The translations under genes were made by a program, and so were the position numbers. Positions 1 to 8,623 of a stretch of DNA of 37,390 bases are shown here, one piece after another. Origin of the DNA: Bacteroidales bacterium (GTDB lineage Bacteria; Bacteroidota; Bacteroidia; Bacteroidales; F082); assembly GCA_028277395.1 (NCBI GenBank), contig JANQGJ010000088.1:1-37390 (forward strand), written 5' to 3'. How positions within the stretch are numbered: the stretch's first letter is position 1; each line of letters starts with the position of its first letter. The notes below the pieces were generated by a model, which was given only the letters and a program-made list of their open reading frames with translations, did not search any database and was not told the origin of the DNA.

Positions 1-2
1 TT

Positions 3-72
3 CATAGAATGTGTACTCCTGTCAGGTTTTTTTGTTGTACAAATTTAGCGTAACATTTCTGTGATCTCCAAA
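3..72 (-). promoter_or_regulatory. Leftward Bacteroidota promoter, SD and start codon of a gene leaving the window
   Basis: On the minus strand, TAAATTTG (plus-strand 40-47, CAAATTTA) matches the Bacteroidota -7 box TAnnTTTG. It is preceded by TTTG (plus-strand 69-72) with a 21-nt spacer, close to the usual -33/-7 arrangement. Downstream, AGGAG (complement of 16-20) lies about 10 nt before an ATG (complement of 3-5). Together these suggest that a leftward gene starts at base 5 and leaves the window almost at once. Only its start codon and two more bases are visible, so nothing can be said about its product. Confidence 0.5.
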
Positions 73-372
73 TTTTTACCTATGATAAATATCTCTATGC
101 AAAGATCACAACTCCACAAATGAACCTGTTTTACTGCATATTACAACTCTATTTAGAATCTTTCTAAATTTCAGTCTGCCAAAATGCATATTACCAACAC
201 TTTTTATGCAACGTTTTTGTAACGCATGTTTTTATCTATGTAATGCTTTTGTAATGTAGATGATTTTGATTTGTGGTTTTTGTTTTATATAAATTTTCGA
301 GATTTGTTTTGCGTTTTGAAACAACAATCATGTGTTTACATGTGATTGATTTGAAAATTTGGGGTCGATGGC

Positions 373-523
373 TCTATTGTTCTATTGTCCTATTGTCCTA
401 TTGCCTGCCTGCCGAAATTTATAGAGGCAGGTTCTATTGCCTGCCTGCCGAAATTTATGGAGGCAGGTTCTATTGTCCTATGGTGTTCAATGGTCTGCCT
501 TTGGAATTTATGAGGCAGGCAAT
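373..523. repeat. Octamer tandem repeats plus GCCTGCC hairpin repeats
   Basis: From about 373 to 400 an octamer of the form CTATTGTC is repeated three to four times. It runs into two almost identical 36-nt units at 398-433 and 434-469, which differ at a single base. Each unit contains CCTGCCT...AGGCAGG, an inverted repeat able to form a 7-bp stem around an AT-rich loop. A third, degenerate copy lies at about 488-523. The arrangement resembles REP-like intergenic hairpin elements. There is no adjacent transposase, and three copies without unique spacers do not make a CRISPR array. Confidence 0.75.
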
Positions 524-654
524 TAAACAGCTAATCATACTCCCATCCAAACATTAATCAAAATTATTCAACGTTATTTTACAAAGTTTATATAATATTG
601 AAGTTTATTTGATGTTGTGTTATAGTACAGTTATTTATTAATTCAAAATCCTTA

Positions 655-1734
655 ATGATACTTCTTTTAGCATATTTATTCCTGGCCTTAATCGTTTCTT
701 TCCTTTGTTCAATCATGGAATCAGTCCTGCTTTCCACTCCCCAGTCATTCCTTATTGTAAAAGTTAATAATGGTAATGAGTGGGCAAAATCTTTTATCAA
801 GCTTAAAAATAATATTGACAAACCATTATCTGCTATCCTTTCGTTAAATACTGTGGCTCACACTATTGGAGCTGCAGGGGTTGGAGCACAGGCCATTAAA
901 GTTTTCGGGGAAGCTTCCTTTGGGATTGTATCTGCTGTGCTTACAATATTAATTCTAGTTATCACAGAGATCATTCCGAAAACAATTGGTGCAAGATATT
1001 GGAGAAACCTGGCAAAGTTTTCATATTTTACAATTAATGTAATGGTAGTTATCACCTGGCCACTGGTCTGGATGTCGGCCGGTATTACCAGGTTTTTTTC
1101 AAAAAGTGACAAGGAGCGTACCACCAGCAGGGAAGAAATTGCCGCACTTGCATCCATTGGTGCCGAAGAAGGTGTTTTCACAGAAAGGGAACATAAGCTG
1201 TTACAGAATATTCTTCAGCTTAAAAACATTAAGGTAACAGAAATAATGACACCAAGAGTTGTTGTTGCTGCTGCAGATGAAAACCTTCCACTTAATGAAT
1301 TCCTGCGAAATAAAGACTACCTGAGATTCTCCCGTATCCCCGTTTTTTCAGAGAATGATGAAAATATAAACGGGTATGTACTAAGGCAGACAGTGTTTGA
1401 GAAACTGGCCGAGGATAAACACAATCTGATCCTTAGTGATATCAAAAGAGATATTTATGTTATTCCCAACTCTATGATGATCTTCACATTATGGGAAAAA
1501 TTAATAAGAAAGAAAGATCATATTGCGCTTATTGTTGATGAATATGGCGGAGTTGACGGAATTGTTACAATGGAAGATATTATTGAAACACTTCTTGGTC
1601 TTGAGATCATGGATGAAAAAGATACCATAACTGATATGCAGAATTATGCACGCGAACGCTGGAAAGCCAGGCAAAAAGAGTTCAATATTTTTGACAGGTT
1701 CAGCGGTCAGAGCAATGAAGAACCTGATAAGTAA
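655..1734 (+). CDS. CNNM/HlyC-CorC family membrane protein with CBS pair
   Basis: This 359-residue protein has the architecture of the CNNM (DUF21) / CorC family, inner-membrane proteins linked to Mg2+ or Co2+ efflux. The N-terminal CNNM domain has hydrophobic segments at about residues 1-27, 57-80, 88-110 and 121-145, and contains the family motif TEIIPKT (104-110). The Bateman module follows at about 190-320, with VTEIMTPR (194-201), IVDEYGG (293-299) and VTMEDIIE (304-311); such CBS pairs bind adenine nucleotides in relatives. Unlike full-length CorC/HlyC proteins of about 420-440 residues, it ends soon after the second CBS motif and lacks the C-terminal CorC_HlyC domain. The ATG start places the first membrane segment at the N-terminus. 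It converges with the CcsBA gene. Family is secure; the ion is inferred. Confidence 0.88.
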   Translation: MILLLAYLFLALIVSFLCSIMESVLLSTPQSFLIVKVNNGNEWAKSFIKLKNNIDKPLSAILSLNTVAHTIGAAGVGAQAIKVFGEASFGIVSAVLTILILVITEIIPKTIGARYWRNLAKFSYFTINVMVVITWPLVWMSAGITRFFSKSDKERTTSREEIAALASIGAEEGVFTEREHKLLQNILQLKNIKVTEIMTPRVVVAAADENLPLNEFLRNKDYLRFSRIPVFSENDENINGYVLRQTVFEKLAEDKHNLILSDIKRDIYVIPNSMMIFTLWEKLIRKKDHIALIVDEYGGVDGIVTMEDIIETLLGLEIMDEKDTITDMQNYARERWKARQKEFNIFDRFSGQSNEEPDK

Positions 1735-1753
1735 GTGGTTCGGCAACATTTTA

Positions 1754-1770
1754 AATCTGCGGAACAGATT
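1754..1770. terminator. Small hairpin between convergent genes
   Basis: AATCTG (1754-1759) and CAGATT (1765-1770) form a 6-bp stem with a 5-nt loop, 20 nt past the stop of the CNNM gene and before the end of the convergent CcsBA gene. No clear T-run follows, so a role as terminator is only suggested by position. Confidence 0.3.
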
Positions 1771-1818
1771 AAGTTATCTCAGCGGCTTCTTAGAAAAAAC
1801 CAAAACCTGACCATGGTG

Positions 1819-4800
1819 TTACCCAACCACTTTTTCTTCTTTAATTTCAGGTGATTTCCTGTACCTTATATAAGCCCAAGTGGCAATTACCCCGACTATA
1901 GCAATGGAATAATAAACAAAGTTTGGAACCGGAACCGGATCGCCTTTCGCATATGAATGCAATCCGGAAAGGTAATAATTAACTCCAAAATATGTCATAA
2001 GGATAACCCCATAAGATATAAGGGTGGCAAAATTGTAGGCATATTTCCCTCCCAATCCGGGCATGTAACGCATATGGGCAATAAAGGAATAAACAAGGAT
2101 ACTTACAAGTGCCCATGTTTCTTTGGGATCCCATCCCCAATATCTTCCCCAGCTTTCGTTGGCCCATATACCACCAAGAAATGTACCTATCGTTAACAGA
2201 TACAATCCAATTACAACCGATCTTTCATTGATTGCTGTTAACTCTGTAATCTTCATGTTCATTTTAACAGCATTACGGTTATTTTTAGTTATTATAAGTA
2301 CCAGGTTTATCAATCCCAGTAACGAACTCAATGCCAGAAAACCATAACTTGCAGTAATAACAGATACATGAATGGTAAGCCAGTACGACTTAAGCACCGG
2401 AACAAGGTTTGTAACTTCGGGATCCATCCAGCTCAAATGTGCCACCATTAATATCACTGATGACAAAAAAGTAGTCGCTGCAATCGTCATTTTCGATCCG
2501 GATGCAAAGAGCAATCCTGATAATAATGTAACCCATGCTATATAGATCATAGATTCGTAACCATCACTCCAGGGTGCATGCCCGCTGATATACCATCTCA
2601 ATATCAAACCTAAGGTCTGCAATACGAAACCAATTACTACAAGTGAAATGAAAAAGTTTACTACATATTTCAAACCCTTTGATGGTTTGAACATTTCAAC
2701 AAACAGCAATATGAGTAACAGAATACCCAGGATCCCGTATACCTTACTAAGGTTTTCAAATATCTGCATCCTATTGTACATCAGCTCATACTTTACCTTC
2801 TCCGGTAAAGGCATTATTGAACCACTGAATTTCTCCTGGTAATCTGATATACCCTGCAATAACTGCGCTGCAAGTCCGGTATTATTTGTGCTAACAGCAT
2901 CCAGATATGCAGGAACAATTGTTGTCAAAAACGCCGAGTCTTCCTGAGAAAGTCCCGTAAGATCTGATACCGGTGACAACCAGGGTTCATCAATTTCGTA
3001 AGGTACAGGGAATATACGCAAAAGATCTCCTTTGAATACCATATAACAGATATTAAGGCGTTCATCAACCTTAATAACCTCATTATCAAACTTGTTTCTG
3101 CGTCCCGGTTTTTTCTCATAAGCATTTGACACATAACTGCCTAACTTATAACTTCCTTCTGTCATGTTGATAAAATCAAGGTATGAGGCATATTTACCAT
3201 CAATTCCTATGAGTTCCCTCACTTCGGGATGCGATACCTTTATCATTCTCACCTGTTGCCAGTCAAGAGGATATGTCATCATTCCCAACATTACCTGATC
3301 TGGTGTTAATCCCTCAAGCTTACTTTTACGTGATATTTTCCTTAATATTTCTCCTGAAAGAGTGTTAACCGGTTTAAATCTGCCATCCTGTGATTGAGTT
3401 ACCAGTTTACCAAATTCTGAGGCTTGTTCTTTACTTATTTCAGGCAGTGAAGAAACTGGCTTATAGAATTCCTGCCCCTGAACGCCGAACGAAATACATA
3501 ACGCTATTAGTATCACAACAGATTTTACAGCAGCATTACTATTTCTTTTAAGCAATCTTCCAAGTAAGGCAAACCTTGTATTTCTGTTAAATATGCTTAG
3601 CAACATTCCCAAACTCATAAGGAAATAACCAATATAAGTGAAAAATGTTCCGACTGAATCATGGCCTACTGAAAGAATGGTTCCAAGTTCATCTTTATCG
3701 TACGATGACTGATAAAATCTGAATCCTCCATAATTAAGAACATTGTTCATATAAATACGATAGTTAAATTTATCACCCACTTCATTATCAGTTACTATTA
3801 CTTCACTGGCATAGGAAGAAGGACTGTTTGACCCTGGATATCTGTCAAGTTGAAAATCAACAAGGGTAAGAGAGAATGGCAGAACTATTTCCTTTGCTCC
3901 ATATCTCATGCTAAAGCTAACTCCTTCAAATTCAAAAGTGTTCTCTTCTCCCTGGTATCCTTTACCTCCTCTTAATACTATTTCCTTTGAATTGTTGCCT
4001 GAAACCACATCAATAACAAGTGCATCCATCATGCTTCCTTTTCCTGTATATGGAACATAGTCTATCTTTCCATTAGGATAGAAATCGGTCAATACCATCC
4101 TTAATTCACCAATGGTTGTCAGTTTTCTGGTTTCCAGTGGATGCCAGGTTTCCGGTTTCAATGTATCCGTCATACTTGTAGTCATTGACAAAGTAACTAT
4201 TTCGTCAGAGGAGAATATCTGCAAACTACCGTCAGACACTTTGATATTTATGGCTTCGGGCACAAAGTTTTCACTGAAATTAACAGTCTTTCCGGCAATA
4301 TAAACATTGTCACCATATTTCAAAGAATAATTTCTTCTGCCCTGGTCATCAGAAAGAACCAGTATAATATAAGGATCGCCAATATCATCACTTTCCGTTA
4401 TTACTTCCCTGGCATTAGGAATGTAACCAACACTGTTAAAACTGAATTTTTTTCCATCGATCTTCAGTTTATCTGAATAAGCTCCCTGGGTCAAAACCGA
4501 CATCATTATACTCTTATCAGTTTCCACTAACTCAGAATCTCCGGCAGCCTTAATATCAACATATGTAATATCAGATATTATTGAGTTTGAAGAATCTCCT
4601 TCACGAATATGCATTACTCCCTCGTAACTTATAAATCTTGTTATTGCTGCTCCGATTATTATTACGATGAAAGCAAAATGAAACATGAATATAGTTAGTT
4701 TTTTCGGCTGGTACATTTTATCTTTTATTATCCGCCCAGTAAGGTTTATGGTGAGCAGGAGTAACAGGAAATTGAACCATGCGGCATTGTAAACCACAGC

Positions 4801-4941
4801 TTTAGCAGCTACAGCACCAAAATCATTTTCAATAAACGTAGCTGTTCCAATTGAAAAAGCAAACAAAAGTATTAAGGTACCCATTGTCTGCATTGAGAAT
4901 AATATAGTAGATAATTTTTTCATAAGTAAATGATTTGCCAT
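1819..4941 (-). CDS. ccsBA: Cytochrome c biogenesis fusion protein CcsBA (ResB-CcsA, System II)
   Basis: A 1040-residue protein fusing the two halves of System II cytochrome c synthetase, which exports heme and attaches it to CxxCH motifs outside the inner membrane. The N-terminal ResB/CcsB part has membrane segments at about 15-35, 55-75 and 85-105 followed by a large periplasmic region. A middle periplasmic stretch (about 490-720) is typical of the long Bacteroidota fusions. The C-terminal CcsA part is polytopic and carries the heme-binding WWD signature, residues 926-943 (WANESWGRYWGWDPKETW), plus conserved histidines in HAPWSDGYES, HVSVITASYG and HSYAKGD. It starts at ATG 4941. The opposite-strand copper block nearby encodes a di-heme c-type cytochrome that would need such an enzyme; that link is inference. 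Confidence 0.95.
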   Translation of the reverse strand: MANHLLMKKLSTILFSMQTMGTLILLFAFSIGTATFIENDFGAVAAKAVVYNAAWFNFLLLLLTINLTGRIIKDKMYQPKKLTIFMFHFAFIVIIIGAAITRFISYEGVMHIREGDSSNSIISDITYVDIKAAGDSELVETDKSIMMSVLTQGAYSDKLKIDGKKFSFNSVGYIPNAREVITESDDIGDPYIILVLSDDQGRRNYSLKYGDNVYIAGKTVNFSENFVPEAINIKVSDGSLQIFSSDEIVTLSMTTSMTDTLKPETWHPLETRKLTTIGELRMVLTDFYPNGKIDYVPYTGKGSMMDALVIDVVSGNNSKEIVLRGGKGYQGEENTFEFEGVSFSMRYGAKEIVLPFSLTLVDFQLDRYPGSNSPSSYASEVIVTDNEVGDKFNYRIYMNNVLNYGGFRFYQSSYDKDELGTILSVGHDSVGTFFTYIGYFLMSLGMLLSIFNRNTRFALLGRLLKRNSNAAVKSVVILIALCISFGVQGQEFYKPVSSLPEISKEQASEFGKLVTQSQDGRFKPVNTLSGEILRKISRKSKLEGLTPDQVMLGMMTYPLDWQQVRMIKVSHPEVRELIGIDGKYASYLDFINMTEGSYKLGSYVSNAYEKKPGRRNKFDNEVIKVDERLNICYMVFKGDLLRIFPVPYEIDEPWLSPVSDLTGLSQEDSAFLTTIVPAYLDAVSTNNTGLAAQLLQGISDYQEKFSGSIMPLPEKVKYELMYNRMQIFENLSKVYGILGILLLILLFVEMFKPSKGLKYVVNFFISLVVIGFVLQTLGLILRWYISGHAPWSDGYESMIYIAWVTLLSGLLFASGSKMTIAATTFLSSVILMVAHLSWMDPEVTNLVPVLKSYWLTIHVSVITASYGFLALSSLLGLINLVLIITKNNRNAVKMNMKITELTAINERSVVIGLYLLTIGTFLGGIWANESWGRYWGWDPKETWALVSILVYSFIAHMRYMPGLGGKYAYNFATLISYGVILMTYFGVNYYLSGLHSYAKGDPVPVPNFVYYSIAIVGVIATWAYIRYRKSPEIKEEKVVG

Positions 4942-4998
4942 ACAGTCCGCAATAAAATCCGGCTAATCTAAACCTGTATTTTGTATGTTGTTAGTATT

Positions 4999-5006
4999 CA
5001 AAGTTA
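4999..5006 (-). promoter_or_regulatory. Candidate -7 box upstream of ccsBA
   Basis: The minus strand reads TAACTTTG, an exact TAnnTTTG match, 58 nt upstream of the CcsBA start. No TTG is found at the expected distance upstream, so the site is a partial promoter match. Confidence 0.4.
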
Positions 5007-5064
5007 TTTGCATGTATTACAATACATAAATAAATTACCGGATGTACTATTTTTATCCGGATAA

Positions 5065-6129
5065 TTACCGCTCCTGCGGTGATATACGAATATCAATTGC
5101 TCCTACTCCAAATTTCGCAATAGAGGCCATTGAATTCTCCAAACCTTCATATTCATCAAGTTCTTTAATAATTGCAGATTTAAGAACACCATTACCAACT
5201 CCATGTATAAAAGTTATCTTCTTGTAATCATTTGCTATGGCGTTTTCAAGAACCTTTTTAAAAGTATCGATTTGAAGTTTGATCATATCAGCACTTGATA
5301 ACCCAAGTATATTATCTACAAGCTCACCAATGTGAAGATCAACAAGGGCTTCTCCCTGTGCCGTTCTGTATTCGTCAATTAACTGCTTTTCCCTGATTGA
5401 TTTGGTCTTGCTTTTGGTTGCTACTGCATCGTTTTTTCTTGCTGATGCATTGGCAGATGCTATGTCGATAGTGTTTAAAGTGGCTACTGTAACCAAAATA
5501 GCTTTGCCATTTAATAGCGTATTCGTCTTGTAACCCCCTTCTTTAAAAAACCTGCCCGACTTAATATCAATAACGCTGTGGACAGGCATATAGACATTCT
5601 TTGGCTTGTCAGCATGTAGAAGTATCTGGAGGTATCCCGAAATCCAATTGGCTACCTCATCGCGCCCGATTGTATCTATTACTATTTTCGAATTTGAAGG
5701 AACAGAACTGAAATCAACTCCTTCAATAATTCCGTCACGAACTAAAAACAAACTATATAACACATCAAAAGGAGTGTTGTTTGCGATAATAACATCAAGA
5801 TCTCCTGTAAGTAACCATTGTTGTTCGTGGGGTTCAAAACCAAGATAAATACCGGGTTCTTCTTTAACATTACCCCAGGGATTAATCTCACTTATATATT
5901 CCTGATCATCTGGTTCCGGCTGTGCTACAACTGGCTGGGGAACTTTAACAGCAAACTCCTCCTGTGGCATAGCCCTGTGATCCGGTATCAACTCAGCCGA
6001 CAATACAGGCATTTCAAATCCGTCATCGGTTTTTACCTTAACAAGCTTTGTATCAATAACACCTGTTACGACACCTCCTCCCATTTCATCGATAAATTTT
6101 ACTTTATCTCCAACTTTAAACTTCATCAC
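5065..6129 (-). CDS. DUF2027 / Smr-domain protein
   Basis: This 354-residue cytoplasmic protein is a Bacteroidota DUF2027-type protein with a C-terminal Smr domain. The N-terminus (about 3-48) looks like a small KOW/Tudor-like barrel (VGDKVKFIDEMGGGVVTGV). The middle (about 85-225) is beta-rich. The Smr domain covers about 255-350 and shows the family hallmarks DLH (264-266) and HGVGNG (309-314). Smr domains are nucleases in MutS2 and in some stand-alone proteins, acting on branched DNA or RNA; the substrate here is unknown. It lies 123 nt upstream of the CcsBA gene on the same strand and is divergent from the copper receptor. The second codon is also ATG, so the start is uncertain by one residue. 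Confidence 0.88.
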   Translation of the reverse strand: MMKFKVGDKVKFIDEMGGGVVTGVIDTKLVKVKTDDGFEMPVLSAELIPDHRAMPQEEFAVKVPQPVVAQPEPDDQEYISEINPWGNVKEEPGIYLGFEPHEQQWLLTGDLDVIIANNTPFDVLYSLFLVRDGIIEGVDFSSVPSNSKIVIDTIGRDEVANWISGYLQILLHADKPKNVYMPVHSVIDIKSGRFFKEGGYKTNTLLNGKAILVTVATLNTIDIASANASARKNDAVATKSKTKSIREKQLIDEYRTAQGEALVDLHIGELVDNILGLSSADMIKLQIDTFKKVLENAIANDYKKITFIHGVGNGVLKSAIIKELDEYEGLENSMASIAKFGVGAIDIRISPQER

Positions 6130-6147
6130 AAAGATTTTTCAAATCGT

Positions 6148-6155
6148 CAAAATTA
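6148..6155 (-). promoter_or_regulatory. Candidate -7 box upstream of the DUF2027/Smr gene
   Basis: The minus strand reads TAATTTTG, an exact match to TAnnTTTG, about 19 nt upstream of the start codon, so the leader would be very short. No clear -33 element is seen. Confidence 0.4.
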
Positions 6156-6246
6156 ACAAATTAGAGTTGTTAGTAATAATAATAGATGGGTAATATTCAG
6201 AAACAAACAAAATATGAATGTTAATTATTTGTTAAACCAAAATCAG

Positions 6247-6254
6247 TAATTTTG
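6247..6254 (+). promoter_or_regulatory. Candidate -7 box for the copper receptor operon
   Basis: TAATTTTG matches TAnnTTTG exactly and lies 27 nt upstream of the receptor's ATG. A TTTG at 6228-6231 is present with a 15-nt spacer, shorter than usual, so the -33 assignment is doubtful. The site would drive the receptor and at least the next gene. Confidence 0.45.
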
Positions 6255-6280
6255 ATTCGGCAAGTAACCAAATTAGTATT

Positions 6281-8614
6281 ATGAACAGAATTACGCTTCT
6301 GGCATTGTTGATATCATTTGTCAGCATTGCTAATAATCAAACACTTACAGTTAAAGGACAGGTGAAAAACAAACTAACGGGTTATTCAGTCCCTGAAGTT
6401 AGTATAATAATTAAAAGTACCGGTGTACAAACCATTTCAGATGAAAACGGTTTTTTTGAAATCAGTGTATTGAACTCTGACAAATCAGTTTTGGTGTTCA
6501 ATCATATTGGATTTAGTGACCTTGAAGTTGAATTATCGGAATTGAACAGGGACGAATTCCTGATTGTACAAATGACGCCGCTTTCACAAGATCTGAGTGA
6601 GATAGAAATACTTGGAGAGAGAAATAATGTCAGACCTTATGTAATCGAAAATATTGATAGCAAACAACTCAAAAGCACCAATTTATCTGATTTAGGAGCA
6701 ATAATTTCTCAGGAACCCAATGTTGGAGGAATAAAAAAAGGTGCTACCGGTATTGATCCGGTCGTAAGAGGATTTAAATATTCCCAGGTAATGGTTCAAC
6801 TCAATAATGGCACCAGGATTGAGGGTGGATGTCCCAACAGGATGGACCCAACGGCAGCACATGTAAATGTCAATGAAATTTCGGATATTTCTATCATCAA
6901 AGGTCCCTTTGCACTAAAATACGGTACATCATTTGGTGGACTCATCATACTAGAAACTTTTAAACCATCATTTTACAATAAATTCGAAAATCACATATCT
7001 CTGATGGCAGGTGGCCAAACCAATCACGAAGGATTCAGATCAGGTTTACGGATAAACGGCGGTGACTCAAAGTTTTCCTATACGTTTTCTGCTGCCGGAA
7101 ACAAATATGGAGATTACAAAGCCGGAAATGGAGATATTATTAATTCTGCATCTGAAAGTAATAATGTTAAAGGTGGTATAGGTTTTCGGATCAATAAAAA
7201 AAATACGATAACAATTGAAGCAGACAAGTCGTGGGCAAAAAATATAGATTTCCCTACCCTACCCATGGATGAACGTAGCGACAACACCAGGGTTTATGAA
7301 CTAAACTATTCGGGGTCAGGTTTTAACAACAGGATCGACAATGTAAAAGTGTCAGCATATCATTCTGATGTTGAACATGAAATGGATAATAAAAACAGGC
7401 CATTTTCTGATACAGTTGTGGCAATTTCAAAAATATCTGCTACCAATACAGGAGGAAAACTGGCTGTTAACTTCTCCGGATTAAAAGGGACCATTGAAGC
7501 AGGCACCAACTTTGAGCATATTTATAAAGATGGTAACAGGTACAAATACTTAATTGCACAACCCGGACTACCTTCTTTAACTGAAAACCTCTGGAATGAT
7601 GCGCGAATTGATAATTTGGGTGTTTATGCCGAATATCAGAAAACAGGAATAAAAACTGACTGGGTAATTGCATTCAGAACTGACTTCAATTCAGCAACGT
7701 CAGGGCCAATGCTTCGTTTGAAGAAGAATGGTAATGTTGTATATGAGAACACTGACACGGACAGCAGGTATTTTAATTTCAGTGTTAGCGGAGGAATAAT
7801 ATGGAAATTAAATGAGAAAAGTAATTTGAATATCTCGCTGGGTAAAGGTACACGCAGCCCGGACATGACAGAACGATTTATAATATTATTACCGGTGGGT
7901 TATGATCCTTACGATTACCTGGGTAACCCAAAGTTAAAACCGGAAACTAACTACGAACTCGATCTGTCATTTAAAAGGAATTGCTATAGAAGCGGAAGGT
8001 TTGAATTCTCGGTATTCTTTTCCTATGTATCTGATTATATATCAGCTGTACTTGTACCTCCATCAGTGCTGAAACCACAAACCAAAGGTGTATTGGGAGT
8101 TAAAAACTTCATAAATATCAATAATGCCTATTTTACTGGATACGAGTTTAAATATACCACACCCGATAGAAACAACTGGCAGTTAATGCTAAGCTCCGCA
8201 TATACAATGGGAACAAACCTATCTGCAATAAAATACATTTATGAGGATGGTGAGGTTATTGATGAAGCAGAGATAAAAAATGACCCTTTACCGGAAATAC
8301 CACCACTTGAAGGAAGTATCGGGTTTAGATATAAGATGTTTAATAATAAGTTAATACCCGCTATCAGCATCCGTCTTGTCAGCGGACAAAACAGAATATC
8401 AGAAGCTTATAATGAGCAATCAACACCCGGATTTGCTCTTTGCAATTTTAAACTTGAATATCGTTACAACAATAACCTTAACGTCAACTTTGGTATCAAC
8501 AATATTTTTGATAACTTGTATTACGAACACCTGAACAGGAGAATAACCGGCACACGATCGCCCTATTACGAACCTGGAAGACTGTTCTACACCAACCTGA
8601 TTGTAAACCTTTAA
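6281..8614 (+). CDS. TonB-dependent copper receptor, OprC/NosA type
   Basis: A 777-residue outer-membrane receptor. The order is signal peptide (1-20), carboxypeptidase-regulatory-like domain (about 23-100, usual in Bacteroidota), plug (about 115-228) and a 22-strand barrel running to the C-terminus (FYTNLIVNL). The plug contains GGCPNRMDPTAAH, giving C184 and M188 in a CxxxM arrangement. The barrel contains HEM, H366 and M368, in an HxM arrangement 182 residues later. This pair reproduces the CxxxM-HxM copper site described for Pseudomonas OprC, where the two halves are about 180 residues apart. Copper is therefore the predicted substrate. The stop is followed after 9 nt by a small lipoprotein gene, then MbnP and MbnH homologues. 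No SusD partner is present. Confidence 0.88.
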   Translation: MNRITLLALLISFVSIANNQTLTVKGQVKNKLTGYSVPEVSIIIKSTGVQTISDENGFFEISVLNSDKSVLVFNHIGFSDLEVELSELNRDEFLIVQMTPLSQDLSEIEILGERNNVRPYVIENIDSKQLKSTNLSDLGAIISQEPNVGGIKKGATGIDPVVRGFKYSQVMVQLNNGTRIEGGCPNRMDPTAAHVNVNEISDISIIKGPFALKYGTSFGGLIILETFKPSFYNKFENHISLMAGGQTNHEGFRSGLRINGGDSKFSYTFSAAGNKYGDYKAGNGDIINSASESNNVKGGIGFRINKKNTITIEADKSWAKNIDFPTLPMDERSDNTRVYELNYSGSGFNNRIDNVKVSAYHSDVEHEMDNKNRPFSDTVVAISKISATNTGGKLAVNFSGLKGTIEAGTNFEHIYKDGNRYKYLIAQPGLPSLTENLWNDARIDNLGVYAEYQKTGIKTDWVIAFRTDFNSATSGPMLRLKKNGNVVYENTDTDSRYFNFSVSGGIIWKLNEKSNLNISLGKGTRSPDMTERFIILLPVGYDPYDYLGNPKLKPETNYELDLSFKRNCYRSGRFEFSVFFSYVSDYISAVLVPPSVLKPQTKGVLGVKNFININNAYFTGYEFKYTTPDRNNWQLMLSSAYTMGTNLSAIKYIYEDGEVIDEAEIKNDPLPEIPPLEGSIGFRYKMFNNKLIPAISIRLVSGQNRISEAYNEQSTPGFALCNFKLEYRYNNNLNVNFGINNIFDNLYYEHLNRRITGTRSPYYEPGRLFYTNLIVNL

Positions 8615-8623
8615 ACTAAAACA

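Larger units (their letters stand above)
1..654. other. Intergenic region with leftward promoter and repeat cluster
   Basis: No credible coding sequence is seen in these 654 bases. The left edge holds a leftward promoter and Shine-Dalgarno-like site (separate entry). Positions 373-523 hold short tandem repeats and hairpin repeats (separate entry). The remainder is AT-rich and unstructured to the eye. A 94-codon open frame across 273-557 exists only because it runs through the repeats and translates to a repetitive cysteine-rich string, so it is not called as a gene. The promoter for the gene at 655 was not recognised. Confidence 0.7.

Noticed and set aside
398..523. Possible CRISPR array
   Set aside because: Only two near-identical units lie back to back without unique spacers, a third is degenerate, and no cas genes are present.
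273..557. 94-codon open frame in the left intergenic region
   Set aside because: It exists only because it runs through the GCCTGCC repeats, translates to a repetitive low-complexity peptide and has no start-site support.
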